64,000 nucleotides of DNA from Candidatus Zipacnadum vermilionense (GTDB lineage: Bacteria; Armatimonadota; Zipacnadia; Zipacnadales; Zipacnadaceae). Where the stretch lies: assembly GCA_029821755.1 (NCBI GenBank), contig JALGSV010000007.1, forward strand, positions 1 to 64,000, given 5' to 3'. This document shows, piece after piece, positions 1 to 8,097 of this stretch. A program made the position numbers and the translations under genes. Position 1 is the stretch's first letter. The number at the start of each line of letters is the position of its first letter. The notes below the pieces were generated by a model, which was given only the letters and a program-made list of their open reading frames with translations, was not told the DNA's origin and ran no database searches.

Positions 1-542
1 CCCTGGTCGTCCACCTGCATGACCCCGAACTGGCGGGCCTCCTCGCGAGGGCGGGGGACACAGCCCACGGTAAGCTCGGCGCCGGCGGCCTCGTGGCGGG
101 CCAGGAGGTCCGCGTAGTCCAGCTTGTAGATGTGGTCGCCGGAAAGCAGGAAGACGCGTGCGGGGCGTTCCTCCTGGAGCACCATCAGGTTCTGGAACAC
201 GGCGTCGGCGGTGCCGGCGTACCATCGGTCGGCGAAGAGACGCTGAGGCGGGAGCATCTCGATGAACTCGCCCAGTTCCTCGGCAAGCATCGGACTCCAG
301 GCGGTGCGCAGGTGTCGCTGGAGGGAGGTCGCGGCGTACTGGGTCATCAGGTAGATGCGGCGCAGGCCGGAGTTGAGGCAGTTGCTGAGGGTGAAATCGA
401 TGATGCGGTAGGCGCCACCGAAACGCACGGCGGGCTTGGCGCGCGTGCGGGTGAGCGGGTAGAGGCGCTGGCCCTCCCCGCCGGCCAGGATCATGACCAG
501 CGAATCCCGCAACAAGGAGGCATGCTGTCCGACGGGCAGCAC
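1..542 (-). CDS. glgC: Glucose-1-phosphate adenylyltransferase, N-terminal part (runs off window)
   Basis: Makes ADP-glucose from glucose-1-phosphate and ATP, the first committed step of bacterial glycogen synthesis in the cytoplasm. About 180 N-terminal residues are visible; the C-terminus lies beyond base 1. The nucleotide-binding signature MILAGGEGQRLYPLT is followed by the sugar-binding stretch AKPAVRFGG-YRIIDF and later FLLSGDHIYKLDY, all typical of GlgC. I place the start at GTG 542 because a GAGGGAG ribosome site lies 8 bases upstream and the reading RDSLVMILAGG matches the family N-terminus; an internal ATG at 494 would remove that strand. It begins 5 bases after the response-regulator stop, so the two are probably co-transcribed. 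Confidence 0.9.
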   Translation of the reverse strand, partial: MLPVGQHASLLRDSLVMILAGGEGQRLYPLTRTRAKPAVRFGGAYRIIDFTLSNCLNSGLRRIYLMTQYAATSLQRHLRTAWSPMLAEELGEFIEMLPPQRLFADRWYAGTADAVFQNLMVLQEERPARVFLLSGDHIYKLDYADLLARHEAAGAELTVGCVPRPREEARQFGVMQVDDQ

Positions 543-547
543 CGCGG

Positions 548-952
548 CTACTCCCTCTGCCCCTGCCGCTTGGACGCGGCGTCCGGAACCGCAATCCCGC
601 GTTTCTCCAGGGCTTCAGCCAGGCGGTAGTGCAGCTCGGACAGATCCCCGGACTTGGTCACATACGCAACTGCGGCCCAGGTCATGAAGTCGTCCTTGTA
701 GGAGGAGTAGGCGGTGTTGAGGATCACCGGAAGCTCACGATCAATGTCGAGAATGCGCTGGAGAACCTCCAGGCCGTCCATGCCCGGCATGGCGATGTCC
801 AGCAGGACCACATCGGTGTCGCCCTGCTGGACGCACTCGATGGCCTGGGGGCCATTCGCCGCGGTCTCCACCGTATAACCGGCCAACTCCAGCTCCTGGC
901 GGTACAGGAGCCGCTGGTTTTCGTCATCGTCAACCACAAGTACATTAGCCAA
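548..952 (-). CDS. Single-domain response regulator (CheY-like receiver)
   Basis: A 134-residue stand-alone receiver domain with no output domain. It has the acidic cluster DDD at residues 8-10, the phospho-acceptor D52 in LLDIAMPGMDG, the switch Thr at T80 and the conserved Lys at K100. It probably takes phosphate from the histidine kinase gene 62 bases upstream and signals by protein contact. The start is taken as TTG 952: AGGAGG sits 8 bases upstream and the reading LANVLVVDDD is the family N-terminus; an ATG at 982 would add ten non-homologous residues and lie ahead of that ribosome site. glgC follows after 5 bases, which hints at a link between this pathway and glycogen synthesis (inference). 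Confidence 0.88.
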   Translation of the reverse strand: MANVLVVDDDENQRLLYRQELELAGYTVETAANGPQAIECVQQGDTDVVLLDIAMPGMDGLEVLQRILDIDRELPVILNTAYSSYKDDFMTWAAVAYVTKSGDLSELHYRLAEALEKRGIAVPDAASKRQGQRE

Positions 953-1014
953 TGTCGGATCCTCCTTGGCGCGGAGAGTCAAGAACAGGCAATCGGGAGC
1001 GGCGAGTCACGCGA

Positions 1015-3570
1015 CTACAGATGGCTGGGCAGGATGATGGTAAAGGTCGCTCCCTGGTCTGGGGCGCTGTTGACCTCGATGCGGGCGCCATGGGCGTCGA
1101 GAATCTTGCGCGCCAGCGCCAGGCCCAGGCCGGTCCCGGTGGGCTTGGTTGTAAAGAACTTGTCGAAGATGTGCTCCATCGATTGCTCGGAGATACCGCC
1201 ACCCGTGTCTTGGATGGACAGCTCGACGCCGCCTTCAGTCGCCTCCGCGCGGACGGTCAGGGTGCCCCCGTTGGGCATGGCCTCGTGCGCGTTGCGCAGC
1301 AGATTGAAGAGTACCTGGCGGAACTGGTGCGGGTCAACGTCCACCTCCGGCAGGTCCTCGGCGACCTGGGTCTGCAAGGCGATCTTCGGCTCCTCGCGCT
1401 CCTCGGCGGTCATATCCAGGACCGACTGCACCAGGGGCCACAACGACAACCGCTGTATGGTGAGGGAGTCCGGGCGGGAGAAGTCGAGTAGGTTGGAGAG
1501 CAACTCCTCCAGGCGGTCGGCCTCCTCCACAATGACCTGAGCGTTGCGGGCGTTGCGGTCCGTCTCGGTGGGATCGCGGACGATGGAGCGGGCGAAGCCG
1601 CCGATGGTGGAGAGCGGGTTGCGGATCTCGTGCGCTACCGCCGCGGTGACCTGCCCCATGGTCGCCAGACGGGCGTTGACGAGAAGTTGACGCTCGGCCG
1701 CCTGCAACTCCCGGTAGGCCTTGCCCAGCTCTTCGGCCCGGTCTTGGGCCTCACGGAAAAGCTGGGCGCGGTCGATGGCCAGGGCGGCTTGGTTGGCCAG
1801 GGAAGTGAGCAGGTGCACGTCAGAGCCGCGGATGATCTTCTTGGTCACGAAGTTGTCGGCCACAGCCACACCCAAGCGCCGCTCGCCTACCAGCATCGGC
1901 GCCACCACGAACTCTCCGGACTGAATCAAGCGGGCAAACTCGGGGTCGACCCGGGGGTCGCCCTCGGCGTCCAGGACATGGACGGGCTCGCCGGTGGCCA
2001 GGGCCAGCATGGGCAGGTGCTCGGCATCGGAGAGCGGGACCACCAGGCGGTCGACCAGGTCGGCGAGCGGGCGCTGGCTGGGCGGTGGGAGGCGGTCGTA
2101 GTCCTGCAGGAAGTCCTGGAGGGTGCGATAGCGCCCGGACAGCTCGGACCAGATGGCGTTGGCCTCGGTGACATCGCTCGGGCCGACCGCCATCTCGGCC
2201 TTGAGCACCCCGGCGTGCTCGTCCACCAGCATGAGGATGGCGCGGTTAAAGCCCAGGCCCGCGGCGCCCCCGGCGCTGATACCGGTGAGAATGGCGTGCA
2301 AGAGCCGGGGTAGGTCCAGCGTGGAGAGCATGGCCTGCGAGATCTCCTGCAGCAAGGTGCGCTCGTAGATCTGCCGGTACCGCTCGGAGACGTCCTCGAT
2401 GGTGATGAGCAGGCCCGGATGGCCGTCGGGGGCCAAGCAGGGGTCGACGCGAATGTTGACGATGCGCTCGGGGTGGCTGGCGCTCTGCTCGCGGAAGCCC
2501 GACCACCAGACGCGCTCACGGGTCTCCAGTGAGCCCTCCAGGGCGCGGCGCAAGCCGGCCTGCTCCATCAACTCGGGGGCGAAGACCTCCTCGACTTGCG
2601 CGCCCAGGACCTGCTCGTGCGTGAGGCCGCGCTGCTGGTAGTAGGCGGGGTTGGCGTGAACGACGCGCAGGTCGTGGTCGACAACGATCAGGCGTAGAGG
2701 TAGGGCATCAATGACGTTCTCGTAGAAGCTTCTGAGCCGGGCCTGTTCTTCCGACTGGGCCACCAATTCGTGACGCAGTTGGGTGGCCTGCGCGGAGAGG
2801 ATGGCCTCGATCTCCGACTCCTCCATCACATGGTGCAGGACGGCGAGGAAGGCCTCCTCCTCGTTGAAGGTGAGCAGGCTAGCGTGGATAGCCACCTGGT
2901 CCTCGCGGCCGTCAGCATAGCGCAGGGGATAGCGGTCGAAGAAGAGCTCGCCCCCGGACTCCAGCCGCCGCTTGAGGTCCAGGCGGCGACGCTCGGCGAG
3001 GTCGGGGGCGATGTCGGCGATGGTCATGTCCCTCGCCTGCTCGCGGGTATAGCCGGAGATGACCAGGGCCGCCTCGTTGATGGCCAGGAACTTGCCGGTC
3101 TTCAGGGAGACCACAACCATGGGGTCGGCGGCGCGCTGGAAGATCCGCTCGTACTGGCTGCAGCGGGCGATCTCTGTCTGGTAGCCGGTCTGTTCGGCGC
3201 TAGTCAGGGCCAGGTGGAGCGCGAGGACCTGTGCGGCGAGGTAGTGGCCGAGCACCTCGGCGTCGGGCTCGGCTTCGGCCTGCAGCAAGTCGTGCGCCGC
3301 CTCGGCCAGTTGGATCAAAGCGGCGCTGGCGGGGGCGCTCTCGGGAGAATCGAAGCCGGCTGTGACGCTTGCCACCCAGCCGTTATCGCGGCCGTTCAGG
3401 CGGGCCAGCAGTCCCTCGAGAGCCGCGGCGTAGGCCTCGGCCGGGGCGTGCTCCGACGGGCGCCGCGCCAGTAGCGCCTCATGGTGAGTGGAGAGCCACT
3501 CGACGAGCCGCTGGGTGAGCAGGTCGCATTCGATTGGAGGAGAGGCGTCAGGCATAGTAACGACAGGCAC
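1015..3570 (-). CDS. Soluble PAS-PAS-GAF sensor histidine kinase
   Basis: An 851-residue sensor kinase without a visible membrane segment, so probably cytoplasmic. Order of domains: an N-terminal helical region, a PAS domain at about 139-250 (YERIFQRAADPMVVV), a second PAS at about 275-395 (VIDALPLRLIVVDHDLR), a GAF domain at about 405-590, a HisKA dimerisation helix with phospho-acceptor H647 in AVAHEIRNPLS, and a HATPase domain with N box (NLLRNAHEAM, near 757), G1 (DTGGGI) and G2 (GTGLGL). The start is GTG 3570, with a GAGG just upstream; ATG 3555 is possible. Its likely partner is the receiver protein encoded next. The ligand is unknown. Confidence 0.92.
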   Translation of the reverse strand: MPVVTMPDASPPIECDLLTQRLVEWLSTHHEALLARRPSEHAPAEAYAAALEGLLARLNGRDNGWVASVTAGFDSPESAPASAALIQLAEAAHDLLQAEAEPDAEVLGHYLAAQVLALHLALTSAEQTGYQTEIARCSQYERIFQRAADPMVVVSLKTGKFLAINEAALVISGYTREQARDMTIADIAPDLAERRRLDLKRRLESGGELFFDRYPLRYADGREDQVAIHASLLTFNEEEAFLAVLHHVMEESEIEAILSAQATQLRHELVAQSEEQARLRSFYENVIDALPLRLIVVDHDLRVVHANPAYYQQRGLTHEQVLGAQVEEVFAPELMEQAGLRRALEGSLETRERVWWSGFREQSASHPERIVNIRVDPCLAPDGHPGLLITIEDVSERYRQIYERTLLQEISQAMLSTLDLPRLLHAILTGISAGGAAGLGFNRAILMLVDEHAGVLKAEMAVGPSDVTEANAIWSELSGRYRTLQDFLQDYDRLPPPSQRPLADLVDRLVVPLSDAEHLPMLALATGEPVHVLDAEGDPRVDPEFARLIQSGEFVVAPMLVGERRLGVAVADNFVTKKIIRGSDVHLLTSLANQAALAIDRAQLFREAQDRAEELGKAYRELQAAERQLLVNARLATMGQVTAAVAHEIRNPLSTIGGFARSIVRDPTETDRNARNAQVIVEEADRLEELLSNLLDFSRPDSLTIQRLSLWPLVQSVLDMTAEEREEPKIALQTQVAEDLPEVDVDPHQFRQVLFNLLRNAHEAMPNGGTLTVRAEATEGGVELSIQDTGGGISEQSMEHIFDKFFTTKPTGTGLGLALARKILDAHGARIEVNSAPDQGATFTIILPSHL

Positions 3571-3624
3571 GAAGCCTCACTCCCGGCCCCGTGGTTGGGC
3601 GGTAGGCCGCCCCCCGTGGACAGA

Positions 3625-4668
3625 TCAGTGCACTGTGGCCGGAGCCTCCGTGGGGGCGCGCAGGAAGCCGGCGGCGTCCTCCGGGGCTACCGGATTGATG
3701 AAGAAGCCGGTGCCCCACTCGAAGCCGGCCATCTTGGTTAGGCGCGGGATCAACTCCACGTGCCAGTGGAAGTCGAAGGCCAGCGTCCCCCAGTAGTCGG
3801 GGCGGCCGGGGCGCGCGACCAGGTTGGGGGCGGTCTGCACCATCAGGTTGTAGGGCGGGTCGGACAACTCCGTCACGTAGCGCTGCAGGACGAACTGGAG
3901 GGCCTCGATGAAACCGACCTGCTCGTCAGGAGTCATCAACGTGAAGTCGTGGCTGTGCCGCCGCGGGAAGACCGCCGCCTCGAAGGGGAAACGCGCCGCG
4001 AAGGGCGACAGAACTACGGCATGGTCGTTCTTGAAGATGACCCGGTCGGGGAGGGCGATCTCCTGCTCGATCAGGTCGCAGAAGATGCAGCGCTCCTTGT
4101 GGCGGAAATGCTCGCGGGCGGCCCGGAGCTTCTGCTTCATGATGTCGGGAACTACCGAGAGGGCGATGATCTGGGAGTGCGGGTGGCTGAGCGAGGCCCC
4201 GGCATCTGCTCCCCAATTACGGAAGACGATTATGTGGCGGAAGCGCTGGTCCCGCCGCAGGTCGGTCAGCCGCTGGCCGAAGGTGCCGATCACCTTGAGC
4301 ATGTGCTCGACAGGTGCGGTGTCGAAGCGGAAGCTGTGCTCGGGGCTCTCGATGACGACCTCGTGGGCGCCGATACCGGTCATCCAGTCGAGCAGCCCGA
4401 TGCCGTGGTGGGTGATATCGCCCTCGATGGTCAGGGCGGGGAACTTGTTGGGCACGACGCGGACGTCCCAGCCGCGGGTGTTGGGAAGCGTGCCGTCGCG
4501 CACGGCGTAGACCTCCGGCGGGGTCTTCGCCTCGTTGCCCACACAGAAGGGACAGGCCGAGGGCGGGGGGGCTGGCGGTTCCGGCTTGAAATCGGAAGGC
4601 CGCCGCCCGCGATCGGCGGCGATGATGACCCAGCGATCAAGTACGGGATCTCTGCGGAGCTCTGACAT
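3625..4668 (-). CDS. galT: Galactose-1-phosphate uridylyltransferase
   Basis: Transfers UMP between UDP-glucose and galactose-1-phosphate in the Leloir pathway. The protein has 347 residues, the usual length. The active-site histidine triad is seen as HPHSQ at residues 162-166, where most family members have HPHGQ. Zinc-ligand candidates are C39 and C42 (CPFC), and a second CIFC and the C-terminal FHWHVELIPR block are also present. The ATG at 4668 is preceded by GAGGGAGG 4 bases upstream; the frame stays open to 4878 but that part overlaps the neighbouring gene and is not family sequence. It lies downstream of the URO-D-family gene, separated by about 150 bases that hold a type A repeat. Confidence 0.93.
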   Translation of the reverse strand: MSELRRDPVLDRWVIIAADRGRRPSDFKPEPPAPPPSACPFCVGNEAKTPPEVYAVRDGTLPNTRGWDVRVVPNKFPALTIEGDITHHGIGLLDWMTGIGAHEVVIESPEHSFRFDTAPVEHMLKVIGTFGQRLTDLRRDQRFRHIIVFRNWGADAGASLSHPHSQIIALSVVPDIMKQKLRAAREHFRHKERCIFCDLIEQEIALPDRVIFKNDHAVVLSPFAARFPFEAAVFPRRHSHDFTLMTPDEQVGFIEALQFVLQRYVTELSDPPYNLMVQTAPNLVARPGRPDYWGTLAFDFHWHVELIPRLTKMAGFEWGTGFFINPVAPEDAAGFLRAPTEAPATVH

Positions 4669-4757
4669 AGACCCTCCCTCTAGGAGGCGAGACGAACCGC
4701 TCGCGTGGGCAGTCAGACTTAGTGACGTATCGGTGAAGGGGGGAGGTTCAGTTGGGA

Positions 4758-4796
4758 GCCTCACCCCCCTGCCCCCCTCACTGGGCGAGGACGCCC
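4758..4796. repeat. Type A C-rich dispersed repeat
   Basis: Between galT and the URO-D-family gene. Contains CTCACCCCCCTGCCCCCCTC, the shared head of a repeat also found near 11060, 11607, 27397, 29545 and 60358. This copy is short and lacks the G-rich return arm. Confidence 0.5.
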
Positions 4797-4819
4797 GTCG
4801 TACCTCGTGCCGACCGTCC

Positions 4820-5896
4820 CTACGATCCGTACTCCACATAGGCCTCGGCGAGGGCCTGGACGTTCTCCAGCGGCACATCCGGCCCCACCTCGGCGTGCAG
4901 GATCAGACCGCCCTCCGGGAGGGCCAGGTTGTCTACCGCTTGCTTCACCATCGCCTTGACCTCGGCGGGGGTGCCCCGTGGGAGGACGTGCTGGCGGTCC
5001 AGGTCGGTGCGGACACAGACCTTACCTCGGAACTCTTGGCCAAAATCTTCAATCCCCATCATGAATACTTGCACCCAGACGATGTTCACGCCCAGCTCGA
5101 CCAGGTCGGGGATGATGTCCCGGACCCACCCGTCGGAGTGGAAGTGCACGTCCTTGCCGCTCTGGCGGAGGGGGTCGAAGATGTAGTCGTAGGCGGGCCT
5201 GAAGAACTGCCGCCATTTCTCCGGGCGGATCATCAGCGCCAGTTGGCTGCCCCAGTCATCGAACCAGGCGTAGCAGTCCACGATCTCCTGCTTCGCCCAC
5301 TCGGCGAGAGCGTCATGCCAGTATTCGGCCACGCGGTCGCGCAGGTCGTAGAGGCGGGGCTCGTCGAGTGCCAGGTCCATGAGCACGTTCTCCATGCCCC
5401 GGAGCTGCTGGAGGCGCTCGAAGAGGGTGCCGCCGCCGGGCATGACGTACCAGTCGGGGGTGGGGCGGTCGGTCTCCGCGGCGCCGCCCTCGAAGGCGCC
5501 CATGCCATCGAAGCCGACGGAGGGGCGCAGCGCAGCGGCCTGAGCGGCGATCGCTTCGGCGTTAACCTTAGGGAACTCATAGGTCTCGAGCGCGTCCCAG
5601 TCGGCCAGGGGGCAGACGTCCGGGTGGCCGACGATGCCGCGCGCGAACTGGCGCCAGACGACGTTCCACTCCGGCTCGGTCCACAGGCCGGGCTCATAGC
5701 GGGGCGGTACCTGGAAGTGGGCGAAGCCCTCCCACTCGGGTCCGCCGACGCCGAAATCGTCCGGATAGGCGCGGAAGATCTCCTCCAGGGCCATGCCGTG
5801 GCGGATCACGGCGCCGGGGAGGGCCGACCACATGTAAGGCACGCGGTCGGGGGTCTCGAAATGTACAGCGCGCTGGACTCGTTCTTTGCTGGTCAT
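4820..5896 (-). CDS. URO-D-family protein (methyltransferase-like)
   Basis: A 358-residue member of the uroporphyrinogen decarboxylase superfamily. The N-terminus MTSKERVQRAVHFETPDRVP and the segment DVHFHSDGWVRDIIPDLVE fit the MtaA/CmuA-like branch rather than true HemE, because the HemE N-terminal Arg-rich motif (RQAGRY) is missing. Related proteins are abundant in Armatimonadota, Planctomycetes and other polysaccharide degraders, where their substrates are mostly unknown; corrinoid-linked methyl transfer is one option. ATG 5896 is chosen because GGAG lies 10 bases upstream; GTG 5905 would sit too close to it. Divergent from the dprA-like gene. Confidence 0.82.
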   Translation of the reverse strand: MTSKERVQRAVHFETPDRVPYMWSALPGAVIRHGMALEEIFRAYPDDFGVGGPEWEGFAHFQVPPRYEPGLWTEPEWNVVWRQFARGIVGHPDVCPLADWDALETYEFPKVNAEAIAAQAAALRPSVGFDGMGAFEGGAAETDRPTPDWYVMPGGGTLFERLQQLRGMENVLMDLALDEPRLYDLRDRVAEYWHDALAEWAKQEIVDCYAWFDDWGSQLALMIRPEKWRQFFRPAYDYIFDPLRQSGKDVHFHSDGWVRDIIPDLVELGVNIVWVQVFMMGIEDFGQEFRGKVCVRTDLDRQHVLPRGTPAEVKAMVKQAVDNLALPEGGLILHAEVGPDVPLENVQALAEAYVEYGS

Positions 5897-6000
5897 GGTT
5901 GTCACACTCCAGGAGGACGATTCGACGGGGGAGGGGAGGAATCCTTGCAGGGAGAAGTGTCAGTGGACGGGGAGAGGCGCAAGCGCCGCCGCTACGGGAG

Positions 6001-6026
6001 CGCGGGCTGGAAAGCCCGCGCCACGC
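6001..6026. repeat. Type B palindromic repeat, single copy
   Basis: CGCGGGCTGGAAAGCCCGCG followed by CCACGC, a near-perfect hairpin with the conserved core GGCTGGAAAGCC. The same core recurs at 11681, 16251-16320, 48301-48376 and 63900-63980. Here it lies in the divergent gap between the URO-D-family gene and the dprA-like gene. Confidence 0.7.
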
Positions 6027-6087
6027 GGAGGGAAGAGGGACCGGGAAGAAGAAGGTGCTTGGCATTCCGCATGACGAGGCTTCGCGT

Positions 6088-7065
6088 ATGAGTCCCGAGA
6101 CACACCGACGCCTAACGCAGATTGCCCTGGTTTGGGGAGGAAAGCTGGGGCCGATGGCCTTCCGGCGGGTGGTGGGGCATTTCGGGTCCGCCGAAGCGGC
6201 GTTGGCTGCCGCTGGGGACGACCTCGCCCTGCCTTCGCTGCGCCTGGACCCCGAGCAGATCGAGGCGATGCTAGGGCGCGCCCGGGACCTGGACCATGTG
6301 CGGCAAGTATTGCAGCGGCTAGACAAGCAGAATATCAAGGTGCTGTGCGACGGGGAGCCGGACTATCCGCAGCTGCTGGGGGAGATGAGCGACGCGCCGC
6401 CGGTGCTGTGTGTGGCGGGGCGACTGCTGCCGCGGGATGAGCCGGCGGTGGCGATTGTGGGGACGCGGACGCCGACGCGGGAGGGGTTGGCCATGGCTGA
6501 GGCGTTGGCGTGGGCTTGCGCGGAGCAAGGGGTAACAGTGGTGAGCGGCCTGGCGCTGGGTTGTGATACGGCGGCACACCAGGGAGCGCTGCGGGGTGGG
6601 GGGCGGACGGTGGCGGTGCTGGGGTCGGGGATCGTGGCCATCAGCCCGCGGCAGAATGTGCCGTTGGCCCGGGAAGTCGCCGACAACGGAGCGGTGCTGT
6701 CCGAGGCGGCACCGGGGGCGCATCCCTCGGCCCCGCGGCTGCTGGCGCGCAACCGCCTGCAGGTAGCGCTGGCCCGAGCGGTGCTGGTGGTGCAGGCCGG
6801 GCCCTCGGGCGGAGCCATGCAGACGGCGACGCGGGGGCGCAAGGCCGACCGCCTGGTCTGCACGGTCCGCTGGCCCAAGGAGATGGACAAGAGCGAGGGG
6901 AACGCGGCCCTGTTGGAAGAGGGAGCGTGGGAGCTGGAAGGGCCCCAGGACATACCGAACCTTATCGAGGAAGTCTACGTCCACCAGGAAAGAGCGCGGC
7001 GGGCCCGGGCCGTCGCGGAGGTGGAACAGAGCCAGTTGTTCGGAGAAGACGACGGCTCAGTGTAG
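6088..7065 (+). CDS. Divergent DprA/Smf-like protein
   Basis: 325 residues of the DprA/Smf Rossmann family, which in canonical form loads RecA on incoming single-stranded DNA. The core is recognisable (AIVGTRTPTREGLAMAEALA, VVSGLALGCDTAAHQGAL, GGRTVAVLGSG). The part that is usually FPRRNRIIAGLS reads LLARNRLQVALARAVLVVQ, and the usual SLITA segment reads GAMQTA. No winged-helix C-terminal domain follows the Rossmann fold. An orthodox dprA lies at 60435, so this is a paralog. ATG 6088 is chosen because homology begins just after it and a weak GAGG lies upstream; the upstream open frame contains a type B repeat. Its role is unknown. Confidence 0.8.
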   Translation: MSPETHRRLTQIALVWGGKLGPMAFRRVVGHFGSAEAALAAAGDDLALPSLRLDPEQIEAMLGRARDLDHVRQVLQRLDKQNIKVLCDGEPDYPQLLGEMSDAPPVLCVAGRLLPRDEPAVAIVGTRTPTREGLAMAEALAWACAEQGVTVVSGLALGCDTAAHQGALRGGGRTVAVLGSGIVAISPRQNVPLAREVADNGAVLSEAAPGAHPSAPRLLARNRLQVALARAVLVVQAGPSGGAMQTATRGRKADRLVCTVRWPKEMDKSEGNAALLEEGAWELEGPQDIPNLIEEVYVHQERARRARAVAEVEQSQLFGEDDGSV

Positions 7066-7136
7066 TGCCGGCGAGAAGGGGAAGAAGAGGAGTCGAGAGT
7101 GCAGATTGAGAAGTTCAGCAAGGGAGGAGCGAGATC

Positions 7137-7457
7137 ATGCCGACGTTTACCGATCCCTTTAACCAAATGACGCCGAAGCGGACCATGACCAAGCGGGAGC
7201 TGGTGCGGGCGCTGCGGGCGGATATCGCGGCGGAGGAGGATGCGACCTCGCTGTATGAGGCGCATGTGGATGCCACCAATGACCCCCTGGCGAAGAAGGT
7301 GCTTCAGGATATCGCCAATGAGGAACGGGTGCATGTGGGGGAGCTTCAGCGGCTGATAAGTATCCTGCTGGAGGATGAGGACGACTGGCTGGCCCACGGC
7401 ACGGCGGAGGTCGATGAGATGGCCGCGGAGGTAGCGGCCGAGGCGGGCGAGGCTTGA
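7137..7457 (+). CDS. Small ferritin-like protein of the encapsulin-cargo type
   Basis: 106 residues forming a two-helix half-ferritin. The iron ligands expected for the family are visible: E33/E34 in AAEEDATSLYEAH and E63-x-x-H66 in NEERVHVGEL. The sequence resembles the ferritin-like domain that is fused to, or encoded beside, encapsulin shells in archaea and bacteria, which oxidises and stores iron. No encapsulin shell gene lies next to it here, so it may act free, or the shell may be elsewhere. The Glu/Ala-rich C-terminus shows no obvious shell-targeting peptide. A spaced GGAG precedes ATG 7137. It may be co-transcribed with the dprA-like gene, 71 bases upstream. Confidence 0.82.
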   Translation: MPTFTDPFNQMTPKRTMTKRELVRALRADIAAEEDATSLYEAHVDATNDPLAKKVLQDIANEERVHVGELQRLISILLEDEDDWLAHGTAEVDEMAAEVAAEAGEA

Positions 7458-7497
7458 CGGCGGCATAGCCGCGCGACGCAAGTGGAGACGGAACGAC

Positions 7498-7521
7498 GGG
7501 GTCGCCTGCATAGGCGGCCCC
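7498..7521. terminator. Hairpin after ferritin-like gene
   Basis: GGGG-T-CGCC, loop TGCATA, GGCG-G-CCCC. A strong stem 40 bases after the stop but without a T run, so termination is only a suggestion. Confidence 0.4.
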
Positions 7522-7584
7522 GCTGCGTGCCAACAACTGGGAAATAGGTACGGTGTCTCCCCGACTACCATCGGCACGATTTGC

Positions 7585-7613
7585 TTGACAAGTTCGCCCC
7601 ATCTGCGTAAATT
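7585..7613 (+). promoter_or_regulatory. Sigma-70-like promoter for the small Cys-rich gene
   Basis: TTGACA at 7585-7590, a 17-base spacer, then TAAATT at 7608-7613, in a locally AT-rich stretch. Expected start near 7620, giving a leader of about 130 bases before ATG 7752. Confidence 0.6.
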
Positions 7614-7751
7614 AATTCAATATACTGGACATAATAGTCAAGTAAGACAGGTCTTTGGCACCATGTTCACACCTTCGACAGCCACAATCTACGCCGCTCC
7701 CGGGGAGCCTATCCAGGCGCTCCGCGCCGGCACACAGGAGGATGCTCTCAG

Positions 7752-7997
7752 ATGAGTACTACATACCGGTTCCACAACCAGGTCCAGTGCGATCCGTCCA
7801 CGCAGAAGATGCGCAGGAGCGGTGAGGAGTCGCCGGAAAACCCCTTCAACATTTGGTGTGACGAGCACAACAAGTGGTGGGAGGAAATAAGGGACAAGTG
7901 TGCTGACTGCCCCAAAAACCAACACCCTGACGTGGTCAAGAGACGCAGCGCACAGAGGGAAGTCGACCGGGTTCTCAGTGCGAGGCATTGCACCTGA
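7752..7997 (+). CDS. Hypothetical small cysteine-rich protein
   Basis: 81 residues that I do not recognise. It has five cysteines (QC, WC, KC, CADCP, HC) and several Trp and His residues, which would suit a small metal-binding or zinc-finger fold. Support for its being real: a good promoter at 7585, a GGAGG ribosome site 10 bases before the ATG, and low similarity to the antisense frames. It carries no signal peptide. The gene is followed by the oppositely oriented zinc-finger membrane protein gene at 8098, which also has CxxC motifs; any link is speculative. Confidence 0.5.
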   Translation: MSTTYRFHNQVQCDPSTQKMRRSGEESPENPFNIWCDEHNKWWEEIRDKCADCPKNQHPDVVKRRSAQREVDRVLSARHCT

Positions 7998-8097
7998 TCT
8001 CCGCGTGTTCAGCCAGGCGTCTGGGGTAATGGATGCTCTGGCTCGGTGGACCTGCGGTACTCAGGCGAGCGGAGGGCGCGGCGCGTCATCGCGGAAC

